The translations under genes and the position numbers were made by a program. A stretch of 64,000 bases of DNA from Poecilobothrus nobilitatus. Taxonomy: Eukaryota > Arthropoda > Insecta > Diptera > Dolichopodidae. This document shows positions 10,648 through 20,161 of the stretch, in pieces (the first letter of the stretch is position 1; the number at the start of each line of letters is the position of its first letter). The stretch lies in NCBI GenBank assembly GCA_947095535.1, contig OX352772.1, forward strand, positions 110,613,590 to 110,677,589, in the 5' to 3' direction. The notes under the pieces were generated by a model. The model saw only the letters and a list, made by a program, of their open reading frames with translations, did not search any database and was not told the origin of the DNA.

Positions 10648-11133
10648 TGAATACCCTAGAGATAAGTGACGTATTAAGATGTAGCAAACACACACGTAAA
10701 TTTTTTATAGGAGTTTTGCTCTGGATCAACTCCCCAGAATAATTGAAAAACAAACTTTTTTAATTGTAAACACTGATAAATCAAAAGATCCGGGAACACA
10801 TTGGTTAGCTATTTTTTAGCCAAAGAATGGCTGTGTTGAATATTTTGATTCGTTTGGTAGAAAACCAGATAAATTAGAAATTTTAAGTTACTTAAAAAAC
10901 TAATGTATAATTTTTAATAAGAAACAGTTACAAAGTAACTATTCAGATGTCTGTGGACAATATTGTTGTGTTTATACGTGGTATAGATGTTGCGGTTATA
11001 GTATGAACGCTTTTTTAAAAAAATTTAATAAAGGAAACAACTAGAAAACGATAAGTATATTATAAGTACCTTTCAAAATGTATTTGGAAAATATAACTCA
11101 TTACAAACTTATATTCCTAAAACGTATAAATAA
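10647..11133 (+). pseudogene. Adenain-like (Ulp1-fold) cysteine protease, broken
   Basis: The virion maturation protease of Polintons. The first frame opens at ATG 10647 (MNTLEISDVLRCSKHT) and shifts near 10715. The next frame has LDQLPRIIEKQTFLIVN, the catalytic-His region GTHWLAIF (His at about 10799), the acidic site CVEYFDSFG and the catalytic-Cys region SDVCGQYCCVYTW (about 10946-10984). It carries in-frame stops after GTHWLAIF and after the SYLKN segment, so it is dead. At about 160 codons it is somewhat shorter than adenain-type enzymes. It sits downstream of the capsid gene. Confidence 0.75.
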
Positions 11134-11171
11134 TAAAAACAATATAAACAGGTTTTAGTAAAATTAAAGGA

Positions 11172-11671
11172 ATGGAAGCACCAAGTCAGAACACAAATTT
11201 ATTGCTAAGTTACACATATTTTCTCAATAAGAGTCATACATTAAAAATTGCTGTTGGATTTGACTGTGAATCATTTCAAGCCTCAAGTATAATTCACCGT
11301 ATTGGTAAAAAGTCAGTTGTCTTAAAATATCATGAATGGAATAAATTTTATTACGAATTTAACAAAAAACTCGATAAACTGATAATAAAAGATATAAAAC
11401 AGAACTTTCATCATGGACTAAAATCAGCGAAAGGGCAAAGTATAAGTATTAACAAAGAAGAAGCAGAGCAGTTTTACAATTGAAGCGATTTTCTTCACGC
11501 AGTGATGATCTATTATAAATCCTCTGAGTTAAATGTAAAAGACTATGTTCGGGAATATCTAAATTTATGTGTCGAACAACAATTATTTAGGTTAGAAAGA
11601 GAAATTTATGTACCAATACAACATTTTAATGTACAATGTAATTATTCAAGGTTATTTTTGAAATTCCTGTA
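11172..11671 (+). pseudogene. Unrecognised Polinton ORF with an internal stop
   Basis: Open from ATG 11172 (MEAPSQNTNLLLSYTYFLNK) to TGA 11481-11483, then open in the same frame to TAA about 11671 (FLHAVMIYYKSSELNVKDYV, RLEREIYVPIQHFNVQ). Together about 166 codons. The N-terminal half has KIAVGFDCESFQASSI and KKSVVLKYHEWNKFYYEF. I see no motif I can name. Position after the protease suggests a structural or accessory gene. A sense codon mutated to TGA is the simplest explanation for the break. Confidence 0.45.
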
Positions 11672-11808
11672 ATTTTAAAGGAACAAATCTGTAATATACT
11701 ACATAAAACAAACAAAATAAATCACAACAAATAATATAAAAATTTTTATTTTTTATTTATATGTTCTAGATAGACAAATATTTTTCTGTACACCTTTCAT
11801 TAGATTAT

Positions 11809-12105
11809 TTAATTAAAATTATTTAGGATTATTAAATCACTGAAATAATCAAGATCTCCCTGCTGATTATTTATGCCCCAAATTTCATTAAATAGAACTG
11901 CTTCCTCATCTTCCTCAATTTCTTCTTCCACTTCTTCTTTTTCGTCTTCTAATTCAACTATCTGGAACGGTGGTATAAATTCCTCAGTTTCTGCTAAATC
12001 TTCGTCTTCCATGGTGGACGTAATTTCATTTTCTTGTATCTGACCTTGTGTATTTACATCATCTACAGTTTTTTTAAATGGAAATGATGTGGAATCAGGC
12101 AGCAT
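11809..12105 (-). CDS. Small acidic ORF, unknown
   Basis: 98 residues on the minus strand, no internal stop. It is very acidic: EDEDLAETEEF and VELEDEKEEVEEEIEEDEEA, ending with GDLDYFSDLIILNNFN. The composition suggests a disordered acidic protein (chromatin or capsid-DNA mimic type), but acidity alone is no function. It faces away from the integrase gene; the gap between them (12106-12322) includes a TATA-like GTATAAAAG. Confidence 0.35.
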   Translation of the reverse strand: MLPDSTSFPFKKTVDDVNTQGQIQENEITSTMEDEDLAETEEFIPPFQIVELEDEKEEVEEEIEEDEEAVLFNEIWGINNQQGDLDYFSDLIILNNFN

Positions 12106-12179
12106 TTCAGCGAGTTGTTGAGCAGTCAGAATGGAAATGAATTAAATTTGAAAATAAAAGTTGAGTTATATACTCATGT

Positions 12180-12200
12180 AGAAAAGTATAAAAGCAAATT
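12180..12200 (+). promoter_or_regulatory. Candidate TATA box upstream of the integrase
   Basis: AAAGTATAAAAGCAAA around 12184-12199, followed about 20 bases later by AACTCAATTAG, which could act as an initiator. It lies about 130 bases before the open frame of the integrase. Not proven. Confidence 0.3.
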
Positions 12201-12322
12201 AAACTCAATTAGATGATTAGTGTAAACCATGCTTTGGTCTATCATTTTATGTATAATAATTATTATAACATTACCTTTAACATTTTTAAAACAAAATGTG
12301 AAGAACTCAAATAGTGACATAA

Positions 12323-13227
12323 ATTCATAAACAGGCAATACGTAAATTTCTTAGAAGAAAATTCAAACAGAAAGGTATAAATGACACGTGGCAAATCGAT
12401 TTAGTCGAAATGATACCTTATGGAAAATTTAATAATTGTTATAAATATATGCTGACGGTCATTGATACTTTTTCAAAATATGCCTATGCTGAACCTGTGA
12501 AAACAAAAAATGCTGAAAATGTTTTAAATGCCTTAAAAAAACAATTATCGTTAGAGCTAAAGTTATACCAAAAAATATTCACTCTGATCAAGGCAAGCAA
12601 TTTTTTAATTTACAATTTCAAAATTATATGAAAGAAAAATTAATCAATCATTATCACACATTTAGCGAATTAAAAGCATCAAGTGTTGAACGATTTAACC
12701 GTACATTGAAAAATTCTATGTGGAAAAAATTTAGTTTAAACGGGAATTATAAATGGTTACCTATTATACAATCCTTAATAAAAGAATATAATTCAACAAA
12801 ACATAGCACAACAAAACTTCCTACTGAAGAAATTACAAAGAAAAACGAAAAAAATATACTGCGGAATGTATATACTGAGCCTAAAATTTTTCAAAAAAGT
12901 AAATATAAAACTGGAAATTTTGTAAGAATAAGTAAATATAAAGGTCATTTCGAAAAAGGTTATCAACCGAATTGGTCAACTGAAGTATTTAAGATTGATA
13001 AAATCAATAATACTTATCCTGTTACGTATTAATTATCGGACTATACTGATACGCCAATTTCTGGGGGTTTTTATTAAGCTGAGCTTACAGCTATAAAATA
13101 GTCAGATACTTATCTTGTAGAAAAAATTCTGAAAAAGCAAGGAAATAGAGTTTTTGTTAAATGGCTAGGTTTTGATGACACACATAATACTTGGATAAAT
13201 TCAACAAATATTGTTCAATATCTGTAA
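12323..13227 (+). pseudogene. Retroviral-type DDE integrase with C-terminal chromodomain
   Basis: The element's integrase. The open frame from 12323 (no ATG) holds the first Asp in DTWQIDLVEM (GAT 12398) and YMLTVIDTFSKYAYAEPV. After a frameshift near 12570 come the second Asp in IHSDQGKQFF (GAT 12586) and the Glu in ASSVERFNRT (GAA 12688), 33 residues apart, then YNSTKHSTTKLP and an SH3-like segment (GNFVRISKYKGHFEKGY). In the same frame after TAA 13030-13032 and two more stops, a chromodomain is visible at 13111-13227 (YLVEKIL, VFVKWLGFDDTHNTWI). No N-terminal zinc-binding HHCC domain is visible. Chromodomain integrases are typical of many Polintons. Dead: one frameshift and three stops. 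Confidence 0.85.
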
Positions 13228-13735
13228 AATAAAACTCTAATAAGCACCTGAAACTAAAACTTGAAAACATCTGAAAAATGAAATAAAATCTTAACATCTG
13301 AAAAATGAAAATAAAATTAAAACAGTAGAAAATTTCTTTGAAATAAAAATTTTTTTATTAAATAAAATTTTTTATATAAAATTAGTCTAAAACTATTACT
13401 GATTTGTGGCGAATTCACAATCACCACGTTCTTCTTTTAAATTTAATTGGCTTTCTTTCATTTATGAGGAAATATTCATTTTTTTCGATTTACTCACGGA
13501 AATCATTATTTTCAAATACCCTAACTTTTTGATGAGGTATAAATATAATATTATTTAGGGTCTCGAAGACCCATTTTTCACCGTAAACGGTTTTTAACTT
13601 TTTAATTTTATTTATTTTATAGAGCCTACTTGGCTCCAAATCTTTAACTTTCAAAAATTTTTAAAAATTTTTTTTTTTAAATTAAATAATTCCGCCAGTT
13701 TTCTTTTTCTGATGGGATTTGATGTTGCCTTACTC
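13228..13735. other. AT-rich spacer between integrase and right TIR
   Basis: No gene. It contains a TATA-like GAGGTATAAATATA (about 13534) followed by two small perfect hairpins: GGGTCTCGAAGACCC (about 13559) and GAGCC...GGCTC (about 13622-13636). These could be promoter or terminator elements of the virus-like transcription units. Confidence 0.35.
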
Positions 13736-13739
13736 TGAT

Positions 13740-13855
13740 AATCTTGTTGTTGCTGTAGTTGCTGTTGTTGTAGTTGCTGTTGTTGCTGTTGCTGTGGTTG
13801 TTGCTGTTGTTGATGATGATGCTGTTGATGTAGTTGTTGTTGTTTTTTTTTCAAC
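13740..13855 (-). repeat. CAG/CAA-type simple repeat
   Basis: Interrupted TTGCTGTTG repeat at the inner edge of the right TIR. On the minus strand it reads as runs of Gln with some His (part of a 68-residue open frame, 13651-13857). Best read as a microsatellite. Confidence 0.7.
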
Positions 13856-15606
13856 ATTCTTACATAACAATAAAATCTTATAGGGTGATACTAAGATTTT
13901 TTTTCTTTCCTCTTCTTTAAATACTTCATAGAAAAAAAGATAACAAGAAGAAATAAAAGCATCTCAAAATTGCATCAATTTTGTCAAGGTTGAATCTTTA
14001 TGTAACATTTAAAAACCAGTTTGCACTTTTTCTTTTAATTTTTTTAAAATTAGTTTTAAAATTTTAAAGAAACGTAGTTACACATCTTTTTGTTCTGTTT
14101 TCATTTTTCTTTTTAAATTTTATAAAGCATTTTTTCTTATTCTTTTCAAATACGCCTATTAATTAAGCGAAGTATACATCAACAAGAAGTATACCTGTAC
14201 CACGTTAGATATTTTTGATTTGTTGTTGTTTTCTTTTTATTCATATTTTTTTCTTGAACACAGAATAAATCTGTTTTATTTTTATATTCTTGTTTTCAAA
14301 ATAGGTGACAAATGCAATTAACCTGACTTGAATTTTTTGAATGCAATTAACCTGACTTGAATCTTTCTTTATTCTTCACAGATTATGCAACATTGCACTT
14401 AAGCAACATGTTAGTCAATAAGTACTTCCACAACTTTAATTTCCTGGTTGTCTTCTTTTCATTCATATTTTTTTTGAACATTCTTACAAACAAAAAATAT
14501 CTTACATGACACAGCGACAATAATCATTAGTTTTTTTCTTTTATCTTCTTTAAATAATTAAAGTAAAAAAAAAAAAAAAAAAATATATAAGTAGTCAATG
14601 TACGTACTATTATATTTCGTATCACCTAATTAGAACGAAAAAAAGTAAAACGAGAAATTTATTTTTAAAATGAAAATTAGAAAAAATAAGCATACTCAAC
14701 TTAATACATAACAAAAACGTAATTTGTCTACCATCTGTATGACATAATTACAAATTTCAATTTAAATCTTCTGATTACATAGTTTCTATTTTAGAATTTT
14801 CTACATAGAAATTAATACCCTTTTGATTTTCCTTTTTGTGTTGACCTTCTAATTTCATAACATACAAGCCATCCTATACCAGGTATTAAGAAATTTAAGA
14901 ATGCAATATATTCTTAATAAATTTATCTTGATAATTCAATTTATTCTTTTATCTTTTTTTCTATCTTTTAAATCATATACAAATATTGTAAACAAAACCA
15001 GACTTAATCAAACGAAAAAAAGAAAAAGGTACATGTGGACGCTAATTTCTATTTTGAATTTCTTTTTAACCTTTTTATATGCAACATATATATGTAGATA
15101 TATATTCCACGTTCTTACTGTACTATACTATACCAATCTATTTGCATTCAACTTTTCTTGCTTCTTTCTTTTTCTACCTTTTTAAAATAGTACATAGTAA
15201 TCTAAACCAGATATTCTGATAAAAAAAAAAAACGAAAGATGCTAATTGTTATTTTGTATTTCTTCCTATAGTAAACCAACACAAAAAAAAAAACACGCAT
15301 TCCTTAAAGATACACTTTAAAACTAGTTCACCAACATTAAATAACACGTGCTTTAATACTTACATATAATAGTTTTGCTAACTATTTTCATGTTTACCTA
15401 TTATAATATACAATCAAAGAGCTCTAAAGGACTTGTTTTACCCCAACTTCTAACAGAATCCAGGTCATAACACTTCCGGTTTCACTAAAACTCAAGGTCA
15501 TTCAAATATAGGTTAATTTGCGTGGGCGTGCGATATGGTTTATTAAAAACTAGGTCGTGCGATATGGGCTTATTTTTTCCCATGCCAAAGTGCCCCTATA
15601 CCTACT
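13851..15606 (-). repeat. Right terminal inverted repeat of the Polinton
   Basis: Pairs with 3368-5125. The outermost bases read CCCCTATACCTACT, the complement of the left tip except for one base. It carries its own small indels (for example, a duplicated ATGCAATTAACCTGACTTGA segment near 14319-14361, and a longer A-run near 14567). The ORF at 14901-15185 lies in the TIR and is not a gene. Confidence 0.85.
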
Positions 15607-15612
15607 CACTAC
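15607..15612. repeat. 6-bp target-site duplication (right), CACTAC
   Basis: Directly follows the last base of the right TIR; identical to 3362-3367. Confidence 0.85.
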
Positions 15613-15930
15613 ATTTTCAACCGACCCTGTGCTTGTATGAATTACTTTAATTTCATTATATATATCAAACGCATTCATCATAACCTTTGAGAATAATACT
15701 ACTTGTTTTAATAGTATAGTATTGTACAGTAAACACCGATACATAAAAAAAAAATGATAAAACAAAATAAAATGCACATGTTTAGTTAGCTTTTTAGTAA
15801 TAATAACAAAATGGTCCACAACTTCAAGTTTGATGTTGCTATTTTTAACAATTAAACAATAATATTTGATAATATTAGATTTAAAAAAAAATATTATAAA
15901 AAAATATATTATAAAAGACAAAAAATTAAA
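15613..15930 (-). pseudogene. Probable LINE endonuclease fragment (5' part of the LINE split by the Polinton)
   Basis: The minus strand is open from 15921 through the Polinton boundary. The part outside the Polinton includes KNSNIKLEVVDHF, KKLTKHVHFILFYH and MNAFDIYNEIKVIHTSTGS. These resemble, weakly, the central and C-terminal strands of LINE endonucleases. Orientation and position fit the RT remnant at 1367-3361: joining the two sides at CACTAC puts the insertion at the end of the endonuclease domain. The 18 or so residues of the open frame past 15607 come from the TIR and are accidental. Confidence 0.45.
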
Positions 15931-15975
15931 TTTAATAATAATAAAAATATTTAGTTGTAGTAGAATAAAAAAATT

Positions 15976-16580
<605 letters not shown>

Positions 16581-17269
16581 TTCGGTCTACAGTATAAACA
16601 AAAACGAAAAAAAACACAAAGAATCATATTTCTCAAATAAAAGAAATATATGTACCAAATATATAATCGTTTAAGTCACAAAAATTCATTTTGCAAAATT
16701 GAGGTTTAAAGTTTTAATTGTGAAAAAAATTGTGAAAAAAAATTATAGGCAAAATAAAAGCTCTTAGTAGTAGTAGTTTATTATTATGCTTTTCATTCTA
16801 AACTCTTTGAGTTTCAATCAATCTCATAGTTTTTGAATAGTAAGCTAAACGAAAAGATAAGCGATTTCAATAAAATGTATAGTTTTGTAGAAGACATCGT
16901 ATCTTAACTAAGTGGTTATAAAATAAATAGTTCAAAAACATTTCCCATTTTAAGTCGAGATAAACTGTTTTGTTAAAATCTTTTGTGTACTTATGTTAGA
17001 GATAAGCTGTTTTGTTAATATGTTATTCCAATGGTTTTTATCTATTTTATTAAACATTTCAAATTTACATAAAGAAATTTTAAATTTTAAAATGAAATAT
17101 AAAAATGAAAAATGAATAAATAGTTATAATAAAATTAAATACGAAAATTCAAGTTTTTAAAATTAGAAAATTGAATTAATATATTCATATTAGCAATTAA
17201 AATAAATATTATGTTATTCTTAATTCGCGTTTTGCCATTTTTCTTTTAATTTTCCCTTTCTGAAGATGA
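16581..17269. other. AT-rich DNA, nothing recognised
   Basis: Contains two similar phrases, TAAACTGTTTTGTTAA and TAAGCTGTTTTGTTAA (near 16962 and 16994). No gene seen. Confidence 0.5.
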
Positions 17270-18600
17270 TTCATTATAAAACAAAACTGGGTGAAAATCA
17301 GGAGAATCCGTCAGTAGACTATTATAGAAATTGTGGAATTCTTCATTAATTAATGGTAGTAAACCTTCTAAATCCTTTTTTTTTTAAAACTGATTTTATT
17401 TATATCGTAAATTATAGGAACTTGATTAATGTCAACAGACCTGACGCCTCGCTTTTGTATATTCAATATTTTAAATTCTTCTTCACTTAGAGTTGCCTTA
17501 TTTGGTATCTGACTCCATATGGGTATAACCTTGTGGTCAATTATTTCAATATTCGAACTTAATTGAATGAAAGTCGTAAACATGATAGAAAGAATTGAAT
17601 TTCTGTTCTGTCTCACCCGGGCACGAATTACTATAATATATGACATGTTTGATAAGACCAAGAGAATCTAAGTATTGCAAATGTTTCAATATGCAAGAGC
17701 TAATTTAGCTCCGCGTTTTGAGACAGCCTCATGCCACATGTAACAAAGGCTTCGTTAGTTGAACATTAATGAACCGTCAAATTGAATGTCCATAATGATC
17801 TTTTGTAGAAAGATGTGGAAGTTCGTAGCATTGGTGTTGGTAAACACTGCTGCAAATCAAATGTAAATGTTTGAACTGTTGATTTTTTTGAAATAGAAAA
17901 TATATTTTTATTTGACATCTCAATTTGCATTTTAAGGGTATCGCAAGTGTTGGAAGTATCCAAGGATGGTTTTTTAAATTTTATGCCCATGTTAAAAGAA
18001 TAACAATTTTAGAGTAGTAAATTTGAAAATTTTTAGTTCCAATTAAATTCAAAGTAGTATTCATATTTTTACTTACTTTTAAAAATATTAATGTATTTGG
18101 AAATACTTATTTTTATTTCCGGGTGCATTTCTAAAAAAGATTATACATTTTGGTTATTGTTAAATTAGCATGGAAATATTTAAGGCTGGTCCTTTTTTTT
18201 GTTTAGTTGCTCTCGTACGCAGGGAACAGGTTAATATGGGTTTTCACCTTTTCTATTACAGTGTCAGCAATTTCCTTCATTCCAGTACCGCCCCACAAAT
18301 CTTTCATTTAAATTTTTGGTTATGCTATGTTTTTTTGCTACACTCTTCAAAAAGCTGTCTGTTTCAGTAAAAGATTGCTTAAAACAGCGTTGACAAGCTT
18401 TAATCTGTTTTCCTGCTATCTCTAAATGATATCGAAAGTGGTATGGGCGATTTTTTGGTTTGTTTTTATTTTTGACTTTGGTTAGTATTTTGGTTTCTTC
18501 TATTGTCATTAGTGATGCTATTGCTTGAACACGCCTATTGTAGGAACCAAGTTTCCAATAATTTTCAAACATTTTTTTCTGTTCTGTTGAATTTTCAAAT
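17270..18600 (-). pseudogene. Fragmented transposase-like gene (YSD.C.GQN family)
   Basis: Minus-strand pieces in order. 18264-18572: FENYWKLGSYNRRVQAIASL and KQIKACQRCFKQSF. 17766-17990: [12 protein letters not shown] and [17 protein letters not shown]. Then, across frameshifts, readable pieces with a tryptophan-rich MWHEAVSKRGA-like segment, a YYS-x-SCPG-like segment, and 17368-17661. I recognise this order from a repetitive protein family widespread in insect genomes, where the YSD.C.GQN region is probably part of an RNase-H-like transposase core; that assignment is from memory and not certain. At least three frames are needed, so it is dead. Confidence 0.45.
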
Positions 18601-19640
18601 TTCTCTTTCTTTTTCTAACAGTTTGTGATTCTCTTTTGTTTCCTATTTCAGTTGTTTTTTCACTTGAAATGAAACTATTTAACAAATATACTTGTTTTCA
18701 TAAAAGTGCTAGGTCTTCTTTTTCCGGCATTTCTTCTATCATAAAAGTTGGATCTAAAATAGAGTCATCGCTGCTAAAATCAAATTGTAATTCCGTATCA
18801 ATTGGTATGTTTTGTTCAGCAATATTTTCATTATTATTTGCTTTATTATTTTAAAATTATAATTTCAATATCATTTGTTGATGGTGGAGGTACATTTTTG
18901 TTGGCAAAACTTTTATCTAAAGTATTTTAAAAATTACTAAATTTCATTTAAATAACATAAGTACATATATGACGATGTATTTCAATAATAAAGCATTTTG
19001 AAACAAATTTTTTATTTAAAATATTTTTATCATCTAAAAACATTTATTAAATGCAGAACTAGCTCTTACCGACTTAATCGAAAAATTTTGTTCTTTTTCT
19101 GCCTTTTGGGAAGCTAAATATAAAATCGGGTTTTTGTAGATTGTTAAGGAGGTACGTGGGAAGCGAATGGTGACGTAAACTAAATTTCTTCTTATCTCAA
19201 CTTAAGCGATTATATAAAATTGGTATAAAAATGTAAATACTTATCTGAGTAAAGGTTAAATCCAGGCTAAATCCTGGTCCCGTACAAACAACCTTCCGGC
19301 CCCGTCCATCGGCAGCATACCATATCTTGAAACATCACAAATTTTTTTTTCTGATAAATATATTAAAATTGTATGTTTACAGTAAATTTTATATATATAT
19401 GTATGTACATTGTAACTTAAAGTACTATTGATACTCGATACATTGAATAATTTGATTTAATTCACAATAATTTTATATTTTTTATATACTCGATCATTTT
19501 AACTTTTTTATATACACTACATCTATTTTTTATATACTTTTTTTTGTTTCACTTAATTATGTACTTTAAATTCAAGTTTACTGAACTTGAGTTAAACGTT
19601 AGTCCTGAACCATTTAACTGAAGTTTATATAAAGCCAAAT
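18601..19640. other. AT-rich DNA, no clear gene
   Basis: A small open frame at 18636-18854 has no recognisable motif and may be the opposite strand of the transposase-like gene's upstream region. Otherwise simple AT-rich DNA. Confidence 0.4.
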
Positions 19641-20161
19641 TTTATGAATTTTTAATTACTCGTTATCTTATAGCCGTAAAGAAAGTTAGTTAAATACAGG
19701 AATTGAATAATTTAAATTAAAACAGTGCGTTTTTATTTTCTATTTGATAATAAATATTTTATAGTGCGTAATATATTTGAATTTTTTAAACAGTACGCTT
19801 TTTTTAATCTAAGTTTTATTGAGCTTAAAACATTTCTTGGTCTTTCAAGCCGGATAATAAAATATTAAATAAATATTTAAGATATTAAAGATAATATTAA
19901 AGATAATATTTTATTAAAATAAGATAAAATATTAAAGCTAATGTAAAATATTAATATAAAGTAAAATATTATGGTGAAATGTGAGTTAAATTATATAAAA
20001 GATTTGCAATTTTTGAACTAATTAAAGACAGTGACTTTTCAAATTTTATAAGAAAAATTAAATTTAAAAGTGAAATTTTAAATGAAACATTATTAAAATT
20101 TTGCTGTTTGTTGAAAAATTAAAGACAGTAAATTTGTTAAATTTTTTATAAGATACATATA
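19640..20161 (+). repeat. Diverged short tandem repeat (ACAGTGAC type), left part
   Basis: Variants of AAAGACAGTGACTTTTCAAA and AACAGTGCGTTTTT recur at irregular spacings here, and the same motifs resume at 22489-22600 and 23886-24020 after two insertions. Tandem repeats of this kind are found in untranslated regions of some insect LTR retrotransposons; that link is inference. Confidence 0.45.

Larger units (their letters stand above)
3368..15606. mobile_element. Polinton/Maverick-type element, 12.2 kb, lacking PolB
   Basis: The element is bounded by AGCAGGTATAGGGGCACTTT on the left and its near-exact reverse complement on the right, with an exact CACTAC duplication outside. Gene content supports a Polinton: FtsK/HerA-type ATPase, adenain-like cysteine protease, F54H12.2-type major-capsid-like protein, QRG-motif minor virion protein, and a retroviral-type integrase with a chromodomain. 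Almost every gene carries a stop or frameshift, so this copy is dead. No DNA polymerase B is detectable. Genes on the plus strand from 6168 to 11671 are tightly packed; ORFs near both inner TIR edges (5575-6150 and 11809-12105) are on the minus strand. Known Polintons are usually 15-20 kb and encode PolB, so this is either an internally deleted copy or a distinct PolB-less lineage. Confidence 0.9.

Noticed and set aside
13651..13857. Poly-Gln protein
   Set aside because: A short CAG/CAA microsatellite frame with no flanking conserved sequence.
14901..15185. Hydrophobic 94-residue ORF (possible membrane protein)
   Set aside because: It lies wholly within the right TIR; T-rich codons create the Phe/Leu composition.
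15550..15921. 123-residue minus-strand ORF taken as one gene
   Set aside because: Its last part crosses the Polinton boundary at 15606/15607 into the inverted repeat. Only the part outside may be LINE coding sequence.
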